NCBI GenBank assembly: GCA_964654535.1
Contig: CAZZIZ010000067.1
Span: 1-15,891 of the forward strand
Reading direction: 5' to 3'
DNA length: 15,891 nucleotides
From: CAZZIZ01 sp964654535
GTDB taxonomy: Bacteria > Bacteroidota > Bacteroidia > Chitinophagales > UBA2359
The stretch's first letter is position 1, and every line of letters starts with the position of its first letter. The translations under genes were made by a program, and so were the position numbers. Below are positions 6,762 to 13,593 of this stretch, one piece after another. Below the pieces are notes generated by a model that was not told the DNA's origin, searched no databases, and saw only the letters and a program-made list of their open reading frames with translations.

Positions 6762-7238
6762 ATGAAAATAGAATTGGAAGCTATTGCCTTTGTGGCAAAC
6801 GAAAGAACAGCACAGGAAGATGATAAATGGGGCTGCGTCGTTTCAACAATACAGCTTGCGGAAAACATTCCAACAGAAGCCTTAGATGGCGTAGACGCTT
6901 TTTCGCATCTTGAAGTGCTTTTTTATATGAACAATGTGCCCGATGAAAAGGCGATAGCCAGGACACGTCACCCGCGCAATTTGGAAACGCTACCGCGTAT
7001 TGGAATTTATGCGCAACGCAACAAGAGCAGACCTAACAAATTGGGTTTGACTACGGTAGAATTTGTGAGTCGTGTAGGCCGTTCACTAATTGTAAAACGA
7101 CTAGACGCAATAAACGGAACACCCGTTTTAGACATCAAGCCAGTAATGAAAGGTTTTGAACCCAAGAGTGAAATTATCGAACCGGCCTGGACCGAGGTCA
7201 TTATGGAGAGCTATTGGTATTGCAATGAGGACAAATAA
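6762..7238 (+). CDS. tsaA: TsaA/TrmO-type tRNA N6-threonylcarbamoyladenosine methyltransferase
   Basis: This protein (158 aa from the ATG at 6762; the TTG at 6738 lies inside the VOC gene) belongs to the UPF0066/TrmO family. TrmO uses S-adenosylmethionine to methylate the N6 of threonylcarbamoyladenosine at tRNA position 37. Visible family motifs are DAFSHLEVLFYM (45-56), the RTRHPRNL region (67-74), RIGIYAQRNKSRPNKLGLT (79-97), which corresponds to the family's F(A)TRSxxRPNPIGLS, and NGTPVLDIKP (118-127). Two differences stand out. RPNP has become RPNK, and the protein is shorter than the E. coli form of about 235 residues, ending after the core beta-barrel. Short forms exist in other bacteria. 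I infer the role from the family; whether this variant acts on tRNA needs testing. It closes the SDR-VOC-TsaA run and faces a convergent gene. Confidence 0.87.
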   Translation: MKIELEAIAFVANERTAQEDDKWGCVVSTIQLAENIPTEALDGVDAFSHLEVLFYMNNVPDEKAIARTRHPRNLETLPRIGIYAQRNKSRPNKLGLTTVEFVSRVGRSLIVKRLDAINGTPVLDIKPVMKGFEPKSEIIEPAWTEVIMESYWYCNEDK

Positions 7239-7302
7239 GATTGTGTAAGCGGAATAATAAATCTCACTCCTAAGAGGGTCGCTCTCAGAGCCAGAAGGTT
7301 TA

Positions 7303-7504
7303 GCGTGAGGGATAGTAAGCAGCCGACCAAAGGGAGGCGTCCCCTTTGTTGAGCTAGTAAACACTTACCGCTCGCGGTAGAAGTGTTTGCTTTAGCGCAA
7401 CAAGAAGGGGACCGGAGCGAACGCGTAGTGCTGAATAGCCCGACCCCAGAAAGAAAAAGCCCAGCTTTGCAGCTGGGCTTTTTCTTTCTGGGGGCACGCC
7501 CAAA
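7303..7504 (-). repeat. Structured intergenic element, copy B (3' of the large T9SS protein)
   Basis: Read on the minus strand this is the same element as copies A and C: TTTGGGCGTGCC (7504 to 7493), the central GGGTCGGGCT (7446 to 7437) and the end ATCCCTCACGC (7313 to 7303). It begins 19 bases after the stop of the 1,295-residue gene, in the same sense. The arms are far more extended than in the other copies. The first arm is a perfect 23-bp hairpin (separate terminator entry). The second arm pairs 7398-7412 with 7339-7351 (GTCCCCTT and TTGTTG with their complements) and carries a third hairpin, AAACACTT ACCGC 7359-7371 with GCGGT AAGTGTTT 7374-7388. These sequences differ from the equivalent arms of A and C but stay paired. 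It occupies most of the 285-base gap, and no gene is credible in it. Confidence 0.72.
7444..7493. terminator. Bidirectional Rho-independent terminator inside element copy B
   Basis: This is a perfect 23-bp inverted repeat (7444-7466 and 7471-7493) with a 4-base loop TTGC. The core GCCCAGCT/AGCTGGGC is flanked by an A-rich arm AGAAAGAAAAA on one side and TTTTTCTTTCT on the other, so both strands have a GC stem followed by a T-rich tract. It lies between the convergent TsaA gene (plus) and the large T9SS gene (minus) and should end transcription from either side. It also forms the whole first arm of the repeat element, between GGGCGTGCC and GGGTCGGGC. Confidence 0.88.
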
Positions 7505-7523
7505 ATATTACTTTCTAAACTAT

Positions 7524-10500
7524 TTATTTAATCACCTCTATCTTTCGAACTGTGCGCGTTTCCAAATCGACAATTTCGATGAAGTAGATGCCAATGCTTA
7601 GATCGAACAGATCTATGCGCTGTGATGAGCCTTCTGCTTTTTGTGATTGTACGATTTGTCCTGTACTGTTGATTATGTTGATGCGCGCTACGCTTCTTAG
7701 GCTTGGCATTTCGAGCATTATGAAATCGTTGGCAGGGCTTGGATACACGGACACATCTACGCTGTTCGCGTTTATGCCAGTTGTTATCGAACCTAGTTCA
7801 GGTGTTAAAGTAAAAGGCACTTCTTCCTCTGCAGCATTTATAATGTCGACGTTGTTTATGTCGATATCAATAGGTATAGGTTCACCTACGTGGTAGCCTT
7901 CAACATTCTCAATAAGTATTCCTTGCACGAAACCTATGGTTCCAAATCCTGACCTATTGGATTGGTCGATTCTACTAAAGGCTATCTCGAAACGGGCTTC
8001 ATTTGGAAAGTGTTTTACAAAGGATCTGGCATCGATTAAATCTGTTCCCAACCAAGACTCGTTAAAAATAATTTCCGGATTGAGTAAAATTGAGGCATCG
8101 TATTCTATACTGAATGCATAACCATAGGCACTTTCTACTGGATCTTCAGTTGTTCCATATTTTATCGGAAAACTAAATGCTTGACCGGGGCTTAGTGGGG
8201 CATCGGGAATTTCGACAAACAGCGGTGCTTCGTCTTCGGTCCCTTCTTCGCCTTCTGTTTTCCCTTGCAGGCTACCGTAGTTTTGATCGATAGCCAGTTC
8301 GTCCTCTCCATTTATAACTCCATCACCATTGCAATCGGCAAACTTAAAGTTGAGACCAGCGACAAAGTTCTGTACCCAGTTTGGACAAAACTGTCCGAAC
8401 CAACTGGTACTGGCTTGCGGACGCTGCGCACCTTGGTTTCCGTAGGCCAATCCTATGTTTAGAAAATCAAAATTGTTTGCGACTCCATCGTTGTTGGTAT
8501 CGCCCGGCCACACTTCTCCTTCGGTACAAGGACAAACCGTGGTGCTTACAACGTTGTGCAGACTAATATTTACTTCGTTTACAAATGCTATCTCCCAAAT
8601 GGTACAGTCCGTACCCGCAAAAGCTACATCGATAAGTACCGGCCCACCGCTGAGTGAGTGAGGTCCATCACTAAAGCCTCCAGGATTTATTGAAACCCAG
8701 AAATTATCGGAACCGGCAGCCGTAAATCCAGAAGGGTCGACCGACAATACAACGTTCTGAGCATCGCAACTCACTATTTCAACTGGATTAGTGTCTTCAC
8801 TACAATTTGGGGCTTCGAAGCCCGCGAAATTCTGACAATCATTCTGCAAACTAGTATCGAAAACCACAAACTCGTTTATGGTTTGATCTGATGTAAATGG
8901 ACCTAGCAGTATTGGTGCATCCGCGTAGTTCCAAGTTCCATATTGGTTGCCGTTTCCATTGATACCGAACTGCGTTGAGCCATCAGGTAAGTTCTCGAAA
9001 TCGAAATCTACAAGCACGGAATAGCTGCCGTCGTTGCAACCGAATGCGGTTGCGGTGACGTTGGAGATATTGCAAGAATCATCTTCTTCGCAAGCTTCAA
9101 TAACTACTTCAAACTCTGCAAAACAAGAAGAGTTATCGTTTTCAGAAACCGTTAAAACATGTGTTCCTGGTGTCAAGTTATCTAGGGTATAGAAAGTTTC
9201 CCCAACTTCGGCGAAGCCGGTTTGTCCGTCTATAGCGTAATCGATAAAGTCATTTGTAAAACCGACTGGATCGAATTCGAAATCAATAGCGGGGCTACCG
9301 TTTAGGCAATAGGACTCAGCAAACAAGTTGTTAATGCTACAGGGCCCATCGCCACATTGAGGTGGTGTAAAACCAGTATCGCCTTGGCATTGAGTCATCC
9401 CATCGCCCGATATGGTCACAACAAATTCATTGATAGTCTGATCGCTGGTAAATGGCCCAAGCATTGCTTCGGTTTGGCCAACAGGGAAGGTGCCGTAGTT
9501 CGTGCCGTTTCCATTTATAGTGTATGTCCAACTAGGATCGACGTCAGGAAGGTTAAGACCCGTCCAAGCAAGGTCAACAAAGTACACTTCGCCATCGCAT
9601 TCCCCAAGAGCAGATATTGCTAATTCGCAATTTTCTGGCACTGCGGAGCATTCCGGAATAGTTACACTAATCGTAGCGCTACACGTTGGGACGCTCGAGT
9701 CCCAAACTGTTAGCGGATAGACTCCCGGAGCCAAGTCGACATTCTCAATAGTATAAAAGGTTTGCCCCACTTCTTGGCCGCCGGTTATACCAGCCAGAAA
9801 ATATTGTATTGAGTTGTAACCAAAAACAGCATTATCAACTTCTAGAAAGACGGAGACGTTCTCGCCATCACAAGAAGCCTGCGCAAATAGTCCCGGCACT
9901 ACGCAAGGTTCGACTTCACACTCCGTAATATTCACCGCAATTTCGGCATAGCAGTCGGAGTTATCGTTTTCGGAAATAGTTAAGACATGGATTCCAAGAC
10001 TAAGATTGGCTACTATTGTATAAAAAGATTCTCCCGTTTCTAAAAAACCAGTAATACCACTAATACTGTAGTCAAAGAAGTTGTTCTCAAAACCGATCGC
10101 GTCAAATTCAAAATCTATAAGCGTATCTTGACCATCACAGTAGGTCTCTGCAAAGAGGTTGGCAACATTACACTCCTCGTCGATGCATTCCTGCAAATCT
10201 AACTCCATAATCACTCCACATTCAGTACCAGGTACGAAGAAACTCACTTCCACAGATACACCGTCAACAGGAATTGGCACAGGTGTTATCTCTTGAGATA
10301 AAACGGTTTTAAAATAAACACCATCTAGATAAATATCAAAATCTTGACCTGCTGTAGCGGGTATGTTCAACTCGTAGCCTTGCGGAGAACAAGTGATTGT
10401 AGGCGATTCTATATCGAACCACAAAAAGCCGCTGTCACATTCCGCTGCAGGGCAAGTTGGTGCAGTAAAAGGTATTTGCAATCCGCAGGTCGAGTAATCC

Positions 10501-11411
10501 GTTCCCAAAATCGATACTAAAAATCCGTTTACACCATCAGCAGCCGTAAATGGTCCGAGCATAGCAGAGTTTTCATTAAACCCGTAGGTGCCCTCAATGG
10601 TCAAGAAACTAAAATTCAAGGTTTCAACAACAAAAACGGAAGACGCATCAAAATTACTCGGCAGACTTACTGCAGACCAGTTAAGTTCAACAAAGTAACT
10701 AGGCGGCACAGCAGTATCGTCGCTACAAATTGGAATTGCCGTAACCGCAATATCGCATTGCTGAAAAATGTTGTTACAATCTGGTAACTCTATATCTGTA
10801 AAAAATCCACAATCGGTACCGCTCGCATAGAATCCGAGAACTACAGATACGGCATTATCAAAGGCAACAGTACTGCCAGCTTGATTAGCAACCGTCTGCA
10901 CAAAAACGCCATTGACAAATACATCAACAAAATCTGGGCTCGGGCTAAGCACCGGATCGCTAAGCTGAATTTCGTTGCCCTGTGCTGTACAATCTATACC
11001 GAAGGATACAAAGTTGCATTGATCAAAGGCCCCACACTCAGTTCCATCTAAAGTACATTCGGTAGAAACGTTGTTGAGCGTAGCAGTACAAGACGGATCA
11101 TCTTGGTCTCTAAGTTGAATATCGATGTCTGCATTGTTGAATTGATTCACCCGAATTGCTAGGTGCGTTGGTTCAACAAGCAACTCTTCAAAAATTCCAT
11201 TTATCCAAAGCTCATAAGTTTGCAGTGATGCTGCGTTGCTTACGGGGACTATCACACTCGGATTAAAAAAGCAAGAACCACTGCAGTCCAGAACCGGTGT
11301 TCCTAGATCTACGTCACATTGCGCAAAACCCGAAAAGCTACCAAAGACCAGGGCAAAGCCCACAATCCATTTAGTCAAAAAACACGCGCTCCTTTTTATT
11401 GATTTAGTCAT
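7524..11411 (-). CDS. Large T9SS-secreted multi-module protein with dockerin-like and cohesin-like segments
   Basis: This 1,295-residue surface or extracellular protein shows no catalytic domain. I start it at the ATG at 11411, giving a signal peptide MTKSIKRSACFLTKW + hydrophobic 15-28 and cleavage near GFAQ (31); an ATG at 11444 is possible. About ten Cys-bounded, Ig-like modules follow: type C at 32-119, 132-212, 325-409 (and a divergent one at 870-955); type A at 219-320, 595-686, 780-870, sharing LGPFT and NEFVV; type B at 414-498, 503-588, 691-774, sharing FYT and SENDNS. Residues 968-1046 form a dockerin-like calcium site (DTNNDGVANN, DCNGDGVING). A beta domain (1062-1208) resembles cohesins. 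Residues 1218-1295 are the T9SS type A sorting domain (VYPSPAND ... GIYFIEI). Probable roles are adhesion or matrix binding, by inference. The repeat element in its 3' end is described separately. Confidence 0.9.
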   Translation of the reverse strand: MTKSIKRSACFLTKWIVGFALVFGSFSGFAQCDVDLGTPVLDCSGSCFFNPSVIVPVSNAASLQTYELWINGIFEELLVEPTHLAIRVNQFNNADIDIQLRDQDDPSCTATLNNVSTECTLDGTECGAFDQCNFVSFGIDCTAQGNEIQLSDPVLSPSPDFVDVFVNGVFVQTVANQAGSTVAFDNAVSVVLGFYASGTDCGFFTDIELPDCNNIFQQCDIAVTAIPICSDDTAVPPSYFVELNWSAVSLPSNFDASSVFVVETLNFSFLTIEGTYGFNENSAMLGPFTAADGVNGFLVSILGTDYSTCGLQIPFTAPTCPAAECDSGFLWFDIESPTITCSPQGYELNIPATAGQDFDIYLDGVYFKTVLSQEITPVPIPVDGVSVEVSFFVPGTECGVIMELDLQECIDEECNVANLFAETYCDGQDTLIDFEFDAIGFENNFFDYSISGITGFLETGESFYTIVANLSLGIHVLTISENDNSDCYAEIAVNITECEVEPCVVPGLFAQASCDGENVSVFLEVDNAVFGYNSIQYFLAGITGGQEVGQTFYTIENVDLAPGVYPLTVWDSSVPTCSATISVTIPECSAVPENCELAISALGECDGEVYFVDLAWTGLNLPDVDPSWTYTINGNGTNYGTFPVGQTEAMLGPFTSDQTINEFVVTISGDGMTQCQGDTGFTPPQCGDGPCSINNLFAESYCLNGSPAIDFEFDPVGFTNDFIDYAIDGQTGFAEVGETFYTLDNLTPGTHVLTVSENDNSSCFAEFEVVIEACEEDDSCNISNVTATAFGCNDGSYSVLVDFDFENLPDGSTQFGINGNGNQYGTWNYADAPILLGPFTSDQTINEFVVFDTSLQNDCQNFAGFEAPNCSEDTNPVEIVSCDAQNVVLSVDPSGFTAAGSDNFWVSINPGGFSDGPHSLSGGPVLIDVAFAGTDCTIWEIAFVNEVNISLHNVVSTTVCPCTEGEVWPGDTNNDGVANNFDFLNIGLAYGNQGAQRPQASTSWFGQFCPNWVQNFVAGLNFKFADCNGDGVINGEDELAIDQNYGSLQGKTEGEEGTEDEAPLFVEIPDAPLSPGQAFSFPIKYGTTEDPVESAYGYAFSIEYDASILLNPEIIFNESWLGTDLIDARSFVKHFPNEARFEIAFSRIDQSNRSGFGTIGFVQGILIENVEGYHVGEPIPIDIDINNVDIINAAEEEVPFTLTPELGSITTGINANSVDVSVYPSPANDFIMLEMPSLRSVARINIINSTGQIVQSQKAEGSSQRIDLFDLSIGIYFIEIVDLETRTVRKIEVIK

Positions 11412-11536
11412 AATCCTTGGTATTAAAATAAGCTTGTTTGTCATTCTGTATTCAAGATCACACAAAGGCTAGCATTTTACAGGTACTTATTTGCCTAGTA
11501 ATCGGTTTTTTCTTCAGTCCATAATCAACATTATCG

Positions 11537-11567
11537 TTGTTTATCAACACTTTACAGCATATATTAG
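11537..11567 (+). promoter_or_regulatory. Possible promoter for the TPR-like gene
   Basis: TTG (11537-11539), 20 bases, then TATATTAG (11560-11567, one mismatch to TAnnTTTG) lies 12 bases before the ATG at 11580. The spacing suits Bacteroidota sigma factors but the upstream half is only three bases and the leader would be very short. A pair of ATCAACA direct repeats (11524-11530 and 11543-11549) overlaps it. Weak evidence. Confidence 0.25.
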
Positions 11568-11579
11568 TCGGATATTACT

Positions 11580-13037
11580 ATGCACAAAAGTCGACTAATT
11601 TTAGCCTGCAAGACACTTAACCGTAAAGAGATGACCCGCTTCAAAGATTTGGCGCTGTCTCCCTACCACAATCGTCATACAGATGTCATCAATCTGGTCG
11701 AATACTTGGCAATCTGCTACCCCAACTTCAAGCAAAAAAAGCTCGACCAAGAACACCTAGCGAAACAGCTTTGGCCAGACAAAACATTTAACAAAGCAAA
11801 GCTGAAACATGTCTTCAGCTACGCAACGCGCTTACTCGATGAGTTTCTAAAATTAGAAGAAGCGAACCACGAAGATTTTCTTTACAAAACCGGTATTCTA
11901 AAATCCTACAGAAAAAGAAAGTTGGACCAACGCTATGAGTCAACCATCAACAAACTGGATCAATCGCTAAAGGCAAACCCCTTACGCAACTCGGACTATC
12001 ACTTCAATATGCTCGGACTCAAAACCGAAGCAGATAAATTCTATCTAAACCAACAAAAGTATCAACGCGACGAAAGTTTGCAGGAGCGCGTAAATCACCT
12101 TGACCTATATTTTCTATCCGAAAAACTAAAAAGTAGTTGCGAGATGATAAACCGCGAGCAGTTTTTCAAAATGAATTACGAGCATCGCTTTTTAGATGAA
12201 GCCATTGCGCATATTGAAAAAGACAAAGAATACTACTCGGTCTACCCTTCCATTTCGTTTTATTATCAAGTTTACCTCACCCTCACCGATACTGAAAACA
12301 CCAAGCACTATTTCGAGTTGAGAGATATGATAGAAAAGGAAGGTGCAGTATTTCCGCCTGACGAGCGAAAAGATCTTTACTACTACGCCTACAACTACTG
12401 CCTCCGAAAACTCAACAAGGGCAACGCTAAATTCCTAGCAGAAGCTTTTGCCCTAATGAAAAACCTCCTAGAACAAGGACTGCTACTGGAAAACGAAACA
12501 CTCTCCGAATGGCATTATAAAAACATGTGCACACTGGGTATACGCAGCGGCGAAAGCGAATGGACCTATAAGTTTCTTGAGGAATATCGCGAGCTGTTAC
12601 CAGAAGACGTTGCCGAAAACGCCTACACTTTTAATCTCGCCTCTTACTACTACGGCACGCAGCAGTATGACAAGGCGCTTATGCTCCTCAACGAAGTAGA
12701 ATACACCGACATTGTTTACAACCTCGACGCGAAATCACTACTGCTAAGAACCTACTACGACCTCGACGAAAGTGACTCACTTCAATCCCACATCGAGGCT
12801 TTCAAAAAATATCTGAGTCGCAACAAAATTATTGCCGAAAACAAATATGCGCGTTACCTCAACTTATTCAACTATGCGAACCAAGCCTTCAAATTGAAAT
12901 TGCAAGTGCCTTATCAGCAAAAAGAGAAAAGTAGAAAAGAGCTCGAGGCCCTGCGCGGCAAACTAGAAAGTGGTGAGAGTATTGCAAATAAACGTTGGCT
13001 GAAACTGAAGTTGGAGGATATAGAAAAAGCAATTTAG
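11580..13037 (+). CDS. Helical TPR-like conserved hypothetical protein
   Basis: This 485-residue protein has no signal peptide or membrane segment and looks wholly alpha-helical and cytoplasmic. The N-terminal 90 residues (LNRKEMTRFKDLALSPYHNR, VEYLAICYPNFKQKKLDQ) are a helical domain with a compact charged pattern that I recall from Bacteroidota hypothetical proteins. The middle and end (about 140-440) contain helix pairs in which aromatic and small residues recur as in TPR repeats: ISFYYQVYLTLTD, YYYAYNYCLRKLNKGN, TFNLASYYYGTQQYDKALML and AKSLLLRTYYDLDE. The tail is Lys-rich (YQQKEKSRKELEAL). No catalytic motif is visible. Scaffold or protein-interaction roles are typical of such repeats, by inference. 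It is divergently transcribed from the large T9SS gene. The stop codon is followed after only 2 bases by the third repeat element. Confidence 0.82.
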   Translation: MHKSRLILACKTLNRKEMTRFKDLALSPYHNRHTDVINLVEYLAICYPNFKQKKLDQEHLAKQLWPDKTFNKAKLKHVFSYATRLLDEFLKLEEANHEDFLYKTGILKSYRKRKLDQRYESTINKLDQSLKANPLRNSDYHFNMLGLKTEADKFYLNQQKYQRDESLQERVNHLDLYFLSEKLKSSCEMINREQFFKMNYEHRFLDEAIAHIEKDKEYYSVYPSISFYYQVYLTLTDTENTKHYFELRDMIEKEGAVFPPDERKDLYYYAYNYCLRKLNKGNAKFLAEAFALMKNLLEQGLLLENETLSEWHYKNMCTLGIRSGESEWTYKFLEEYRELLPEDVAENAYTFNLASYYYGTQQYDKALMLLNEVEYTDIVYNLDAKSLLLRTYYDLDESDSLQSHIEAFKKYLSRNKIIAENKYARYLNLFNYANQAFKLKLQVPYQQKEKSRKELEALRGKLESGESIANKRWLKLKLEDIEKAI

Positions 13038-13039
13038 TA

Positions 13040-13209
13040 TTTGGGCGTGCCCCACTCACATCTGCTCCTACGGAGCAAGTTCGAAGGGTCGGGCTTTCGG
13101 GAGTCGCTCTGTTCTGCCGTCTGCACGCATCGCCCCTCCAGCACTTAGGTGCTGAGGGCTCGGCGCTTGTCAGCAACAGGAGCTTCAACAATCCCTCTAT
13201 CCCTCACGC
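13040..13209 (+). repeat. Structured intergenic element, copy C (3' of the TPR-like gene)
   Basis: This is the third and shortest copy, 170 bases, starting 2 bases after the upstream stop. It shares TTTGGGCGTGCCCCACTCAC with copy A at the 5' end, the central GGGTCGGGCT (13086-13095) and, at the 3' end, CAACAGGAGCTTCAACAAT and ATCCCTCACGC. The first arm is a hairpin TGCTCC 13063-13068 / GGAGCA 13072-13077. The second arm pairs GCTCTGTT (13106-13113) with AACAGGAGC (13175-13183), one base bulged, and carries CAGCAC 13139-13144 / GTGCTG 13149-13154 with flanking GCCCCT/AGGGC. The 101 bases from 13210 to the DUF4177 stop hold only a small inverted repeat (GCCATTT/AAATGGC, 13230-13244) without a T-run. 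No credible gene spans the element. Confidence 0.75.
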
Positions 13210-13310
13210 GGCCTCTCTCTGCCTCTCTAGCCATTTGAAATGGCGAGGAAAATTAAGAACGCGTAGGAGACGTGCTCAAGTAAATAAAGTAGGATCGATT
13301 CTGTAATTCG

Positions 13311-13508
13311 CTAAATCTCTTTTTCAAAAATCAATTCGTAGTATTTACAATAACCGTGCGATAGCATCGGTGCGAAAATTTGCATAAATCTCCAGCCCTG
13401 TTGTGCGTGAGATATAATTTCCATTTGATAGTCACTTTCTGCTATTCTTTTAGTTAGGCTTTGTTTAAAATTTATGCGCACAAACTTGTACTTGTATTTA
13501 GCTTCCAT
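13311..13508 (-). CDS. DUF4177 domain-containing small protein
   Basis: This 65-residue protein spans a whole DUF4177 domain. Visible family features are an opening YKYKFVRINF, a central EIISHAQQGWRFMQIFAP (residues 30-47) and a closing YYELIFEKE. The family has the sequence shape YEYKxV..., hA.eGW.l..I..P and YYelIFER and is thought to form small beta-alpha units; no function is established that I know of. No signal peptide or membrane segment. The start ATG (13506-13508) is about 15 bases after the predicted transcription start of a well-matched promoter, so it is expressed on its own rather than with the alpha-2-macroglobulin gene 85 bases upstream. Confidence 0.85.
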   Translation of the reverse strand: MEAKYKYKFVRINFKQSLTKRIAESDYQMEIISHAQQGWRFMQIFAPMLSHGYCKYYELIFEKEI

Positions 13509-13530
13509 TCTCTGTGATTTTAAATCGAGA

Positions 13531-13562
13531 CAAAGCTAAAGTACGAATTAGCCTTCATCAAA
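13531..13562 (-). promoter_or_regulatory. Bacteroidota-type promoter of the DUF4177 gene
   Basis: On the minus strand TTTG (13562-13559), a 20-base spacer, and TAGCTTTG (13538-13531) match the Bacteroidota TTTG / TAnnTTTG consensus with no mismatch. The -7 element lies 22 bases before the ATG at 13508, leaving a short leader. It falls in the gap between the alpha-2-macroglobulin stop and this gene, which argues that DUF4177 is an independent transcript. The match to the consensus is seen directly; activity is not tested. Confidence 0.55.
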
Positions 13563-13593
13563 GTCCACAAGCAATCCAATTGAAGTACTCCGT

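Noticed and set aside
7128..7364. Minus-strand open frame across the TsaA end and element B
   Set aside because: It is antisense to the TsaA gene, has no family resemblance and includes the terminal ATCCCTCACGC block of the repeat.
7444..7493. The 23-bp inverted repeat as ends of an insertion element
   Set aside because: The two halves are separated by 4 bases only, no transposase is present and the T-rich flanks fit a terminator.
11464..11472. TAGCCTTTG on the minus strand as the -7 box of the large T9SS gene
   Set aside because: It has three bases instead of two between TA and TTTG, and no TTTG lies at the right distance upstream.
13230..13244. GCCATTT/AAATGGC inverted repeat as a terminator
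   Set aside because: The stem is 7 bp with a minimal loop and no T-run follows on either strand, so it has too little support.
12995..13306. Open frames on both strands across element C
   Set aside because: They begin in the end of the TPR-like gene or run through the paired arms; composition is Arg/Pro/Cys-rich and not conserved between copies A and C.
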